A stretch of 64,000 nucleotides of DNA from Ignelater luminosus (taxonomy: Eukaryota > Arthropoda > Insecta > Coleoptera > Elateridae), in NCBI GenBank assembly GCA_011009095.1, contig VTPC01007054.1, positions 109,628 through 173,627 of the forward strand, in the 5' to 3' direction. The stretch's first letter is position 1. Each line of letters begins with the position of its first letter. Below the pieces are notes generated by a model. The model had not been told where the DNA came from. It made no database searches and saw only the letters and a program-made list of their open reading frames with translations. The position numbers and the translations under genes are program-made. This document shows positions 47,420 through 59,874 of this stretch, one piece after another.

Positions 47420-50400
47420 CTAAAGAGGGCAGAGATGGACAGAGTAGAAGCAACGTTTAAACAAATTAATGATAAATAAAGTTTAATGAATGGTAAAATG
47501 GATAGAGGAACCTGATAGTTAGGAGTGTGCCGGAAAAGACAACGCAACTAATACGAAATTGGAAACTACTATAACGCAAATAACACAAGAGATGGGAATA
47601 AAAATAGATAGATGTGCAAAAGGATATAGAGGAATTAAGAAGAATAGCAACCTACAAGAAAACAGGAACAAGATTAATATTGCTGAAAACAACAAGGGAA
47701 AGTACGGGAAGAGAAATCCTTAAGAACAAGAAAAAACTTAGAGGATCTAACATATTCATCGATGAAGACTACCCCAAGAATATAATGGACGAACGAAAAG
47801 GTCTAGTAGCGCAACGAAAAGAAGAAAGACACAGAGGAAATAACGCATACATCAAGTGCGATAAGCTAATAGTCAACAAAGGAATACACAAGCCGGCAGA
47901 ATGGAGAAACGGTCAAAAAAGAATGGAAATGGACAGCTCACCAGACAAAGATGAATTGGGTGAACAGCTAAGAAAAATGGCAATGAAAATGGCAACGAAA
48001 TAGATAACAAGATAAGTAAATCGAAATGAAAAAAAGATAACAAGTCAACATCATACGGGGCCACCTGAAACATAAAAAGAACTAACGAAAAAAATGGAAT
48101 TAATGACAGAATTCGAAAAAGCTAACCTAGAAGTATTAGCACCCACGAAAACCAAAAAGAAAGAGCAAGGATGTGAAGAAATGAACCATGAACGTGTTAT
48201 GATATATAGTAGAGTGAAACAAACAGAATGCGTCAGAGCAGGAGTGGCCTTATTAAAAAAAATATAGTAGAGTACGTACATGATGGAGAACTTATATCGA
48301 AGAGAATAATGACCCTAATAGTAAAGTAACCTAGAGAAGAAACGATCAACATTATAACAGTCTACGGACTAAACGAAGACGAAAAGACCGAAAACAAAAA
48401 AGTTTTAAGGATAACTTCTAGAAACTATAGGCTCCATGAAAGGAAAAATAATGCTAATGAGAGATCTATAAAAGCCAGGGTTGGTATTGAGAAAAGTAGT
48501 ACCTCCTCAGTCGTTGGAAAAATGGAGAAAAAACTGATACGTAACGGAAAACGATTAATTGAACTATCTGAGCACATGAACATGGTAATAACAAATACAT
48601 TTTACCAACATAACAATATTTACAAATGTACTCGTGAACAGCCTTCAAGAAATGAAAAGTCAATTATTGACTATATAATAGCTGAAAGTAGTAACGTAGA
48701 TATGATAGAAGACGCTAGAGTAATAAGAGGTGCTGAGCAAAAATCAAAAGCAACCCAGGGACAAATAAGCAAAGTAACCCCAAAAACAGACCATAAGCGA
48801 AAACCAGAACGTACAAGCTAAAAGAGGAAGAGTATAAAGAAAAATACCAACAGCAAATAGAAAATGAAGTAAAAGCATAGGAAGGTAACTATCAAGAACT
48901 GGACAGTATCCAACTGCTGAATGCATTCAAAACACTTCTTACGAAAATAGCAAACCTAGTGTGCGGCATTACAAGGATACACCCATTGAAAAAGCAAACT
49001 TCGTGGTGGTCGAATAAAATCAAAGCGGCAGTCAAAGATAAAAAATTAAAATGGACGAGATTTCTAAAGAGCAAGAACGAACAAGACAGGAAGAACTACG
49101 AAACTCAGAAAAACATAGGTAAAAATAGCATAAAGGCGACGAAACAAAAAGCATGAAGAGAATTCGGGGAAAATGGAAAAGGACGCAGCAGAGAACCAGA
49201 GGATATTTTACACAACCCTAAAGAATTTAAACAAACGCGATATAGACCGGCAATTAGAAACTTGATTTCGGAAGACGGGAAACTTTTAACAAATGACAGG
49301 GAAAAATTGGAAAAATGGAAAAGACACTACGAACAAGCTCTAAACCCGAATACCTCAAAAGTTCAAGGGTATAAAGCATCTCAAATGAGAGCAGAGTATG
49401 AAGAAATCCAAGAAGAAAAAGTACTAGCGGTAATTAGAAAGATTAAGATAAGAAAAGCCGCCAGTAGCGATAATACAGCTCTAGAGATGATAAAATACCT
49501 ACTAGCAGAAGGCATAACAATCTTCAAGACAGTACTAAATAGGACCCACATAACAAAGAGTATCCCTCAAGATTGCCAAACAGCTATAATCGTACTCATT
49601 CATAAGAAGGGGAACCCAAGAATATGCAAAAACTATAGAGGAATCTCGTTATTAAGCATACCAAGCAAAGTCTACGAAAGAATTCTACTGCAACAAATAA
49701 GAAAACAAATACAACCCATACTAGAGACGAACAGTGTGGCTTTAGGCCAAACAAAAGCACACAGGATCTGATCTTCATGATCATACAAGTAATAAACGAG
49801 TGTCAAGAAACGTAATTTTGGAAGCGTTAAGAGCTAAAAACGTCCCGAAAGACTTAATAAATGCCATAAAAAGTTTTTATAGTGACACTGCACGAACTTC
49901 AGTAAGACAAGGTAACACGACATCAACAAGCTTCAAGACGATAACTCGAGTAAGACAGAGAGGGATCCTCAGTCCGCTACTCTTTATAACAAGCATTGAT
50001 GAAATTATAAAGGTAAACAAAGAGGAGTGCAAACCACCGATAGTAGGAAACAACAATCTGCAACCAGTAGGACTTAGTTGCCTCGCATACGCCGAAGACA
50101 TCGTTTTTTTTTGCACCGACAGAGTCAAGACTCTAAGAAAACATGGATTTCTGGCATGAAGAATTAAAGAAAAGAGGAAAGTCAATCAACACAGACAGAA
50201 CCAAAGTAATGAGTATTCCACCCAATTTAGATTTGACCATCCAGCTTCAAGACAACAAAATCGAGCAAGTCACAGAGTTTAAATATCTAGGAGCTCACAC
50301 AGACAAAGAGGGAAGCATGAAAAAAGAAATAAGAAATAGAAAAAAGGACACTGAAAGACTATATCATGCACTGGGGAAAGCTATCATACAAAAAAGAGAA

Positions 50401-50975
50401 GTATCAAGAGAGGTGAAGATCAAAATATATAACGCCGTTCACATTCCAACACTAATACATAGCAGTGCATTATGGGTACTGACTAATCGTAACAAATTGC
50501 GCATCCAGGCAATCGCGATGAAATACCTGAGAAGAATACTGGGAATAATAGAAAAAACATGGTCAGAAATGAAGATATCAGGACTGACTTAGCAGTTAAA
50601 TCGTTACATTACGTAATAGAAGAAAATCAACTTTGCTGGTTCGGATATGTGACTCGAATGACTGAAGAGAGATTAATTAAGAGAATCTATGATTGCAAAC
50701 CTTTGGGGAAAAAAGACGTGGCAGACCGAGAGAGACGTGGAATGAAAACGTAGCAAAGATATTGGTAAAAAGAGGAATGACGCTCACGGAAGCTAGATAA
50801 CTAACAGAGAATAGAAACCAATGGAGAAGAATGTATAGAATGGTTTTAAAGTAGAAGAAATGAAATGTTAACAAAAATGTATGTAGTACAAGTAGTTATG
50901 ACATGTAGAATGATATTTAGTTTATATCCTTATACTGGCAAACGCCGGTATATTATAGGAATAAAGACTATGTAG
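47420..50975 (+). mobile_element. Long LINE retrotransposon with ORF1, endonuclease and RT (inactive)
   Basis: Regions appear in the order expected of a LINE with an apurinic-type endonuclease. An ORF1-like part spans 47434-48003 (LRGSNIFIDEDYPKNIMDERK, YIKCDKLIVN). Endonuclease remnants lie at 48130-48830 (VRAGVALLKK, INIITVYGLNEDEK, IIDYIIAESSN, ARVIRGAE). The RT runs over 49262-50150 (KKGNPRICKNYRGISLLSIPSKVYERIL, then a YAEDIVFFC palm box where YADD is usual). The C-terminal domain spans 50150-50855 (KYLRRILGI, CWFGYVTRM). Frameshifts and stops break it at several points. Clade is probably RTE- or LOA-like, but this needs a tree. Confidence 0.85.
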
Positions 50976-52515
50976 GTATGTACGAGTAAATTCAGAGCAG
51001 TATTCGATTGTTTAAAAAAACCATAAGTAAAATAAAAAAAATAAAAACGTAAAACACTAAAAATTAAACCGTATAATTATTATCGCAAGTAAATAATTTA
51101 TTCTGAATTATCAATTACTTATTAGCTACTTGTCTAGGCTATTGAAGATAAAATTGTGAATCAATACAAATTGTAGAGAAACAATATAAACAAAAATAAA
51201 TACTACGTATCTTTGAAATAATTACCTAACTTAATCAGGGGGATTTTTTAAAAACAATACTTGTATAAATTACAAGGAACGCTGATTAGATCTAAAACAT
51301 AATACCAAATGGTTTTCAATAAAAGAAAAATGTCCGAATCATTTCTTGACCTTGTTAACTTATACGGTGTTATCATCTAAAATATCTCTAAATTCTGCCA
51401 TCTCACTGTTCTATAAATGCGAAAACAAAACACCTCGTTAAGATAAAATGCCACACGTCAATTGAATATTACAAGTTTTGCTCATTGCACTCTGATAAGC
51501 AACGTAAACATCCTTAAAAATAATACTCCTACAAAAGCTTTTAAACTTGTACACTTTTATTCTTTTTTATTACAACCGAGAAAGATATTTTTACAAAAGA
51601 ATTTAGCTTTTAGGAACAATAGACGAGAAGTCCATTTTAGTTCGTTGCAGGCACTTCATCCGAAAATTGATCCACTTCACCAACTGCGCCCCTATGCTTC
51701 GTTGCTCCCTTTTGAGAGCAGGTTCAACACTTGGTATTTTATTTTTAGTGTATGTGGGGGTGTATAAAAATGTACACTTCGTCAGTTTCAGCATCTTTCA
51801 GGAATTAATTCGCAAAATCAAACAATTGCATCTATGATATTAATAAGCGATAAAAAGTACGTGCGCGGAAATTTCATTCAAGCGGTTTAACAAGAGTCTG
51901 TTTCCACTTAAATGAGAGTTTAATTTAGTGTATTTATTGTTCTAATTTTAAACTAGTAGGCTTTGAACTTTGTAATTAGAATCACTGAGATTCTTCATGA
52001 CTAGAAAGATAACGATCTAATTATTCCCAAGAAATGAGACTCTTTGACTTTACTAAGAATACAATTTATAGACATGATAGTCACTCTCATTTGAGTTTGC
52101 AACGAAAGATAGTTAATCTATATGTTAACTTCATTTTAATGTATAAGTGATTAACATTCACTTCTCCACAACATTCAGTCTGAATAAAATCATATTTAAC
52201 ATAGTCACCACCAGATAATTCTAAGTAACAGGCGTTAGAACAAAAAAAGAAAATTCCAAACGCGTATTACTTCATCAATTCATATTTGTGCGTCTCTACT
52301 AACGTTTCTGTGATACAAAAAAAGGCACCTGACTGTGGACTATATCACAAAATTAAAACAGCAGTGTTAGAAGATACAATTCTTCTTCTTACATTGTAGA
52401 AGAAGTACAAGAAAAAATGCTGTTGCACTAAATGTAAGTTAGCAAGTGTTCTTGGCAATTTCAAGAGAGCAACAGACGATCCAATATTATATAAAACACA
52501 CTGAATGCGTATATA
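50976..52515. other. AT-rich spacer
   Basis: No gene is supported. A plus-strand open frame at 51462-51767 has no recognisable family motif. Confidence 0.35.
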
Positions 52516-54511
52516 TGTTACGGCTAAAGTGCAAACTTGGATAGTTTGTAAATTAGCTGGATAGTATATAAACTAATAAAATACTTAGTTATTTTGCTAG
52601 AAAACTATATTAGCTGATAGTTTCAAAACTAACTAATACCCTTTGCTAATTTGATTGACAAAGTTGAAAAACTAAAATAGCCAAATGTCTTGGTTAGTTG
52701 TAAATCATTCAATTTGAAATGAGTAGAATAGTAAACTGCTTTCTAGTGATATAAAATAACCAATATCTTGGCTATAAACTAATCCTCCATTTCTGTAGCT
52801 AATCTAACAAAAAACGTTGGGTTAGAATTTTCATGTTTTTATCAAATTGTTAGTTTAAATAATGGATCATAAACAAAAATTTAATGAAGCAATAGACAGT
52901 CTATACAAACAAAAAGCGAGTAATTCAAAAATATATACTAATAGTTATTACCAATATTGTGAAGAAGTTAATGACCTTACGTACCAGTGGGCCATTGAGT
53001 AAAAATAAAAGTTAATATTACTTTATGAAACATTTTGCTCTGCAACGAGTTGACGACGTCTATATTCTACTAAATAAATAATTGGGCAAATTAATAGCTT
53101 GCATAGATGATTTATATGATATTATTAATGATTCCCATCAGTGCACAGGTCATGGTAGAAGACAAATTACATTCAAACTAATTAATGAAAAATATTTAAA
53201 TGTCACGCAAGAAATTGTAACTTTGTTTATAGAAGAATGCAAAAACTGCCAATTAAAGAGAAATCAAGTAAAAAAGGGGATTGTAGTGAAAGTGACTGTT
53301 TCAAATAACCTAAACTTAAGATGTCAGGTAGGTTTAATTGATTTGCAAACACGTCCTGACCAAGACTACAAATTTATTTTTGTGTATCAAGAACCACTAA
53401 ACCAATTATGTTTGCTTACAACCCATGAAAACAAAAACAGCTAAAGAAACAGCTTAGAATCTTTTGAAAGTGTATATGGATTTAAATAGTCTATATCTAC
53501 TGCAAAGTGACAATGGCAGAGAATTTGCAAACCACGTAAGTTTATACTGTTGTTGTCAAATTCAATTTAAAATCTGTTTCTAGACATTTTTGGGGTTGCT
53601 AAATAGGAATCCAGTTGGGGAATTTAGGCATTTATTTAGAATTGTATTGATAAATTTCCTTTCCAATGTACTTCATTGTTTATTATTTATGTTATTGAAG
53701 AACTGGTTCAACTTTGACCGAATTGTCGAAGAGTGCATGGTAAACCACGACACTCGCAGTCTCAGAGTTCTGTTGAAAGAGCGAACCAAGATATCGACAA
53801 TATAATATCGAGTTTTGAAGATAGTTTTTATCGACTAGGAACTACATATTCATGGTGTACTAAATCAGTTATTTTCACCCAATCAATTTGAACTGTGTAA
53901 ACAAAATCTTCTATCTTCAGAGGATATTTAGACTGATACAGAAATCTCGCTTCGAAGTGCTGTTAGAAATTTTTCAGTTACTGGTACAACCCAGGACTAT
54001 GTCAGGGGCCAGTGTAAGAAAATATGTAGAAACAGAAAATGCAAATGTGTCTTTTTGGGATACTCATGCAATAGCAAGTGCCATAATAGCGAACGATGCT
54101 ATAATAAATAAATACACAGCACATATGTTTATGTATTTGTCATAAAAATTTGGAAATTTGTGATTCGTTGAGGATTTTCGTTTATATTTAAATCGCACCA
54201 TTTAAAGTAACTAAAGCACATGTTAGCTGGTTTGTATAATAACCAGAAAATTGGCTATTTTATAATACCACCAGTTTTGTTGTTCATTCTAACTTACTAA
54301 GTTGGACATTTCATAAACCAGCCAAAGAAAATGGCTATTTTAGTTTTTTCAAATAATTGAAGTAAATTAGCCAAATGTTTTGGTTATTTTATAAACTATC
54401 GACTAATATAGTTAAATATGCGTTTTCGATCAAACTAGCTGACGGTTTAGATAGTTTGTGCATTAACCAGTTACTCTACAAACTAGCCAATTCTACACAT
54501 TAACCGTAACA
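52516..54511 (+). mobile_element. Ginger1-like DNA transposon
   Basis: Both ends begin TGTTACGG and remain similar over about 60 bp, and a 4-bp TATA duplication flanks the element (52512-52515 and 54512-54515). TG-starting ends with a 4-bp duplication and a retroviral-type integrase are the marks of Ginger DNA transposons. Subterminal regions repeat the words AGCCAAATG and TGGTTA in inverted pairs, possible transposase binding sites. Length is 1996 bp. The coding region is broken. Confidence 0.8.
52861..54145 (+). pseudogene. Integrase-like transposase of the Ginger1-type element, broken
   Basis: The plus strand holds the parts of a KRBA2-like integrase in order. An N-terminal piece (MDHKQKFNEAID) comes first. 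A zinc-finger-like region follows with YDIINDSHQCTGHGRRQ and FIEECKNCQLKRN. The first catalytic Asp is in GLIDLQT (codon 53340-53342), the second in LQSDNGREFAN (53509-53511), and the Glu in SSVERANQDI (53775-53777). A cysteine-rich tail lies at about 54000-54100. They occupy different frames with several stops, so no protein is made. A GTAAGT after FANH and a CTAG before the next block could be an intron, which would explain one break. Confidence 0.8.
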
Positions 54512-54515
54512 TATA

Positions 54516-55420
54516 CACCTTTTCCATCCGATTTTCTATAATATGTCATCTTTCATTTTTCAAAGAATTGTGGAAAATCTTAATAGAAGGTTGTTATCAA
54601 TATTTTGTTTCTAAAACGCTTGAGTTAGAATTATTGGCGACTGCTTAATTGGACTGCACTTTCTACCGTTGCGCTGAGGGTAATTGGCGATTTATATAAC
54701 CAAGAATAGGTGTTTCTAATGCTGAAAGATGTTTCACTTCAGATCAGATAGCAAGTATGGTTTATGCATGGCAACGCTCCAGTACATTTCAGCAAAACTG
54801 TTTTGGCATTTGAATGCAGTGTTTTCAGATTTGAATTTCTTTGCTTTCTTCTCTAGTATTGTAATTCCTTGACTCATACTATTCCAAGAGAAAAACGCTT
54901 AGGTAATATCATGGGAAAAAATCCGCAATTCACCTGAGGTTTTAGAATAAGTTTACCAATCAGTGAGAAGGAGGATCGATTTCTGTATCACAGCGGGAGA
55001 TGATCATTTGCAACAATTAAGTATCATTCGCTCGTAACTTTTTAAACTCTGACATTCTGTAATCTAGCAACTATACTGTTTAAACCAATATTCTTTACAC
55101 TACAATTTATCCAATAAATCGACCTTTAAAGTTTTTCACGCTTATTTAAAAACACCTTGTATGCAAACAGCTTAGAAGCGTATACAAGCAAAAACAGCGG
55201 ATTCAAGTATTCGTTGTCATATGAAAAAAACCAAGTCATATGATTTTGAAAAACATTTTTCTCTCATTGAGTAATGTTACCTAATGCACTAGCAAAACGC
55301 AAATTATGTAGAAATTGTGACTGCTTGAAGCCTAGAGGAAGTAGTACAAGTTTCTGATTTTCAGATGAACACTCGCATATTCCTCCCGCTCAATTCTACG
55401 TAGTATTCAGAAGAATGCAA
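54516..55420. other. AT-rich spacer
   Basis: Nothing recognised; broken open frames only. Confidence 0.35.
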
Positions 55421-55424
55421 ACGT

Positions 55425-56270
55425 CAACAGTGGTTCGGTCCATGTGTGCTATCTTTTTTTTCCTGGGTCGGTTTGTGTGCCGACTGTCGATCCTCTTCCA
55501 GCTGTAACCCGGTTTAGCAAGTCAGTGTGCTGCTCGACTTTTTTCCATGGGAGGAGACGGGGCTATTGGCATTTACTGAGTTTCCACTTTCCAAACATTT
55601 CTCGGGTTATGGAGTTAGTACTATCGTGGCCGCGAAGTCTCTTTTCATCACTACCACCGTTTGCTGCTATCGGCCGCTACCAAACTCCACCTTCACAGAA
55701 CGCGCGTGTGGAGATGAGATACTGAAGAAACATTTGTGGCCGTCAATTCAACAAGCTTCTTTCTCTGTCATCGCTGTCATCTCCCGCGACAGCCAATACA
55801 TATCTAATCATACGTATTGTCTTTGTCGCGGACGACACAACTAGCCAACGCTTTCACCCTCACGACTAGTAGGCTACTAACATTCCACACGTACCAACCG
55901 CCCAGCGCCACATCGCTTCTCAACATGACCAATTGGACATGAGTCTACTCAACCACCAAGTTTGCCAACATGCACTACGAACTAAAAGGGCTGACACGCT
56001 GCCAAATCAACAAAGCCACTGCAAGACTATTTGTAAGCATGTTCGCCAATGCCTATCACCACTCCAGCCAAATATACTTAAAAAAATCCCAAATGAATTT
56101 GCGGCAGAATAGCGAGAATCAAACATTGAAAACCACCTTCATTATCACTCTTGACCTAGACGTTGTAAAATGTAACAAAAAGCAAATAATTATTAGAATT
56201 GCTGACTTAAGCATAATAACGTTTGCTATTCACTATGCTAAGAAACTTACCCGAAAGTTGCTGTAAGTGC
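55425..56270. other. GC-richer unassigned block
   Basis: This block is clearly less AT-rich than its surroundings and holds several overlapping open frames of about 100 codons on the plus strand. None matches a family I know. It could be a fragment of a retroelement, a captured gene segment or a non-coding repeat. Codon-like structure is weak. Confidence 0.3.
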
Positions 56271-56303
56271 CTTTTGCTAGTAAAAAAAGTCTAAACTTTA
56301 AGT

Positions 56304-56350
56304 CAAATTAGTTTTTACTGAAACTTTCAGTTTCAGTAAAAACTAATTTG
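56304..56350. repeat. Perfect 22-bp inverted repeat with 3-base loop
   Basis: CAAATTAGTTTTTACTGAAA and two more bases are exactly mirrored after TTC. The stem has no mismatch over 22 bp. It lies about 215 bp outside the large foldback element. Confidence 0.9.
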
Positions 56351-56763
56351 TTATGCTGTTCTGTTTTGCAGGAAACATGACGTATCAAGCCGGTCATGCA
56401 CGGGGACAAGCCTTAAACCGCAATGCAAAGTTACTTTTTCTTACATTACTTTAATTGAATCAAACAATCGCACTGAACATAAATGATTCGATGGCTAACT
56501 CTACTAAAGACGTGTGGAAAGAAGTTATTAAATAACATACAAGCAGAAATGAAAGACGTCGTACTAGTCCAGTCAATGAGCTGGAAGAATAAAAAAAACC
56601 GCTCAGCACAAATTTGAAAACTCTTTTTTGCAATGAGTTTTATATGACCCCAAGGTCATTCATGACTATTGAAACCTTCCTCCCCGCCCCCCCTTCTGCC
56701 ACAAATCGCGAAATCAACCCTTTTAACAATTCCCTTTCTGGAGATTTTTTTTATTTGTGAAAG

Positions 56764-58351
56764 TAATAATAATAATAATAACATAGGTTTATTTACTCCA
56801 AAATACAAACGGCATAAGCCCTTTACATGTACTTGGATAATACTAAACTATGAATATAAATAATAATTAAACTAAGAATATACTTAATATTCATTCTCTA
56901 GAGTGTACTATCACAGATATAATTTTTTTATAATTGCTTTACATGTATCAGAATAAATATCATAATTCACAAATAATTTATTTGCTGTAATTAGAACCAC
57001 ATTAAAGTTGGTACGTAGAACAAAAGATTCCTGTGAGATTCCATATTCGGTACCTTGATTCTAATAATCTCCAGCAACTGGTGAGCATCAATCTCATTAT
57101 TTAATAATTTTTAAACAAACAACCCCATATTTATCTTTCTTCTTTTTGCTTTTTGCAATTGGTTCAAAGAAGAAATTTTAATAGAATATTTTGGGTAGAT
57201 TCCGGTGTTTTTTTTTGTAAAGCCATCTTGCAAATACTTTCTGAACCATTTCTATTTTGTCTATGGCTGTATAAGAGATTGGACTCCAAATCATTACTGC
57301 ATTTTTAAGCGATGACCTTACGTAAATGTAGAACAGATTGCACAGAAGCTTACTGTTTGTAAAATTGGTAGTATTTCTAATGAGAAAGTAAAGATTCTTA
57401 TACCTTTTTGCAACTATTTCGTTTATATGCGTTTCAAATGTGAACTTACTAGTAAATATTACTCCTAGATCCTTTATTTGTTCTTTGTGAACAATTGGTA
57501 CGTTGTTGATCAAAAAGCTGTATTGAACTTTTGTTTTTGCTGTACTGTAGTTTACTATACAGCATTTATTTATATTTAGTTCGAGATCGTTGTCTTGAAA
57601 CCATCTTACGGCACTGCTGATGTCTTCTTGTAATCTTACACTGTCTATTACATTATTCACAGCCCGAAATATTTTGAAATCATCAGCGTAAAGCAAACAC
57701 TGCCATTTACTCACTGCACTAGGTAAGTTATTAATGAACATATTGAAGAGTAGTGGTCCTAGACACGAACCTTGCGGTACTCCCGAAGTTGGAACATATA
57801 TGGAGGATGACGTACCGTTTAGTGACACATAATTGTTTCTGTTGCACAAATAAGACCCTATAAGTTTTATTGAGTTTGAACTAAGACCAAATGCATGTAA
57901 CTTATTTATTAATATGTCAAATGAGACAGAATCAAATGCCTTACTTATGTCCATGTATGCACTAAAAACTTGCCCTCCTCCTGAGATGTTGGATAATACA
58001 TATTCTGAAAATATTGCTAGATCGGTAACTGTGCTCCGTTTCTTCACAAAGCCATGTTGGTATATTGATATTGAATTTTCGATGTGACTGTACATTTGAT
58101 TGAACAGTATTCTTTCAAAGATTTTTGCCATTACTGATATAACTGAAATAGGACGATAATTACAGATACTGAAAATATCGCCATTCTTATGTATGAGTAT
58201 TACTTTTGTTAGCTTCCACATGCTCGGGAATTCTCCGTCCACTATAGCCATGTTAATAATCTTCACCAGTGGATATTTAAGAATATCGGAACAACCTTTT
58301 ATGATGAAACATGGTGTATTATCAGGACCTGCAGATGATTTAGGTTTCAAT
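56764..58351 (-). mobile_element. 5'-truncated Jockey/CR1-like LINE inserted in the foldback element
   Basis: The insertion runs from a short ATT-repeat tail at 56764-56781 to a 5' junction near 58351, where arm sequence resumes (ATGTGTGAATTTT). Only the RT and C-terminal region are present. A frame break near 57180 is followed on the same strand by NNEIDAHQLLEIIRIKVPNM and LLFYVP, the usual C-terminal end of such RTs. No target duplication is obvious. Confidence 0.8.
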
Positions 58352-58377
58352 GTGCTAATGTGTGAATTTTCGCTCAA
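57178..58377 (-). pseudogene. LINE reverse transcriptase, long open fragment
   Basis: The frame is open for 399 codons. It contains SSAGPDN at residues 15-20, YRPISVISVMAKIFERIL, QHGFVKKRSTVTDL, the RT A-box with D143 (YMDISKAFD), SGVPQGSCLGPLLF near 198-211 and YADD at 230-233. The catalytic core is therefore complete. The first eight or so residues derive from the flanking foldback arm, and no ATG starts the frame (TTG at 58377). The true C-terminus is cut by a stop at 57178. The endonuclease and ORF1 are absent, so it cannot act on its own. Confidence 0.85.
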
Positions 58378-58784
58378 AAATGGCTTCTAGAAGGTTCTTT
58401 AGATAGCTAATTCCGAATCCGGCATTAGTTTTTCGGAAAAGTGAACCTGGCCGTGGAAAAACAAAAAATTCGGCCCTAATTTCTAAAAAAATTTTTCTTG
58501 TTCGTGAAGATTTTGAATTTTAACTCGAGAATGGGCCCTAGAAGGTTGGTTGTTTTGGTCGCTGATCGCTAATCTAATATTAGTTTTTCGGGAAAGTCAC
58601 CCTGGCCGTGAAAAATCGGAAAATTTGGTACAATTTTTGAAAAAATTTTGGAATTTCAGCTCGAAAATGGGTTCTAGATAGTTTTTTGGGTCGCTGATCA
58701 CGAATACGATGTTAGTTTTCCGAAAAAACCAACCAGGTCGTAAAAAATTAAAAAAATTTAAAAAATAGTTATTTTTGTATTAAG

Positions 58785-58899
58785 TGCGGGAAATCAGTGT
58801 TTTTTTGTAGCGCATGAGAATGGCATTTTTTTGCCGAGACTTAACGGTCTCGGCAAAAAGTCATTCGAATGCGCCAAAAAATCACTGATTTTCCTCACG
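58785..58899. repeat. Imperfect hairpin inside the foldback element
   Basis: Inverted arms of about 55 bp centred at 58843 include TTGCCGAGAC/GTCTCGGCAA and GCGCAT/ATGCGC, with AATCAGTG mirrored further out. It is separate from the centre of the main foldback (near 59030). Confidence 0.75.
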
Positions 58900-59874
58900 A
58901 AATGCAAACAACATTTTTTCTACAACCTTCAAACGCTATTATATGAATTTTTGAAGTAATTATACAAAACAAGTGTGAGATGAAAATGCAAAATATTAAA
59001 GTATTAATGTGCAAAAATAATTGGTAACCTAATGTGTCATTTTGGTTTTTTTTCTTGCACATGTGCGTGAAACGTATTTTTTGCGCACATGGGCTTAAAA
59101 TATATATTTTGCTTTCATGTGTATCCTTGGCGATGCTTAAATCCAACCTTTTTTTGACGGTTGTAGAAAAAAGTTTTTTTCTAGACGTTTTCGTGGTTAT
59201 TTTCGAAGTAGCAGCATGCTATTACCTCGAAATCGACATCAAATACGTTTTTTTTTTTGAGAATTTTCCAATGATTTTTCACGGGTTTTTTGCAATTTTC
59301 ACTGCAACAGAAAAAACTGGTTCCAAACATCTCAACTACATCGAAAGCGAGATGAACTGCCACCTAAGAGCGGTTAAACATGAGAAAAATAAAGAAAATG
59401 GCAAACTTTTCCAATTTTCCACGCCCAGGATGATTTTTCCGAAAAACTAATATCGGATTCGTGATCAGTGACCAAGAAAACCTTCTAGGACCCATTTTCG
59501 AGTTGAAATTCAAAATTTTCACGAACAAGAAAAATTTTTCCAGAAATTACGCCAAATTTTTTGTTTTTTCACGGCTAAGTTTACTTTTCCGGAAAACTAA
59601 TACCGGATTTGTTATTAGCGACCCAAAAAACCTTCTAGAAGCCATTTTTGAGCTAAAATTCACACATTTTCACAAATAAAAAGAATCTCCAGGAAGGGGG
59701 TGGTTAAAAGGGTTGATTTCGCGATTTGTGGCAGAAAGGGGCCGGGGGGAAGGTCTCAGTAGTCATGAATGATCCTGGGATCATATAGAACTCATTGCAA
59801 TAAAGTTTTTTCAAATTCGAGCTAAGGGTTTTTTTATTCGGTCTTTTTTCCCAGCTTATTGACTGGACTATACG

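Larger units (their letters stand above)
56565..59870. mobile_element. Large foldback (FB-like) element interrupted by a LINE
   Basis: Outer ends share TAGTCCAGTCAAT (56565 and, inverted, 59870) followed by about 200 bp of similar sequence in opposite orientation, including GCAATGAGTT and CCACAAATCGCGAAATCAAC. Inner arms at 58385-58770 and 59370-59665 are made of related subrepeats of roughly 130-165 bp with motifs TTCTAGAAGG and GGTCGCT. The centre is near 59030. No transposase is visible. Long terminal repeats built of subrepeats recall Drosophila FB elements. A LINE lies within the left arm (56764-58351). Confidence 0.7.

Noticed and set aside
48051-50185. Several minus-strand open frames opposite the 47-51 kb LINE
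   Set aside because: They are antisense shadows of the A-rich LINE coding strand, giving Phe/Leu/Ser-rich peptides without motifs.
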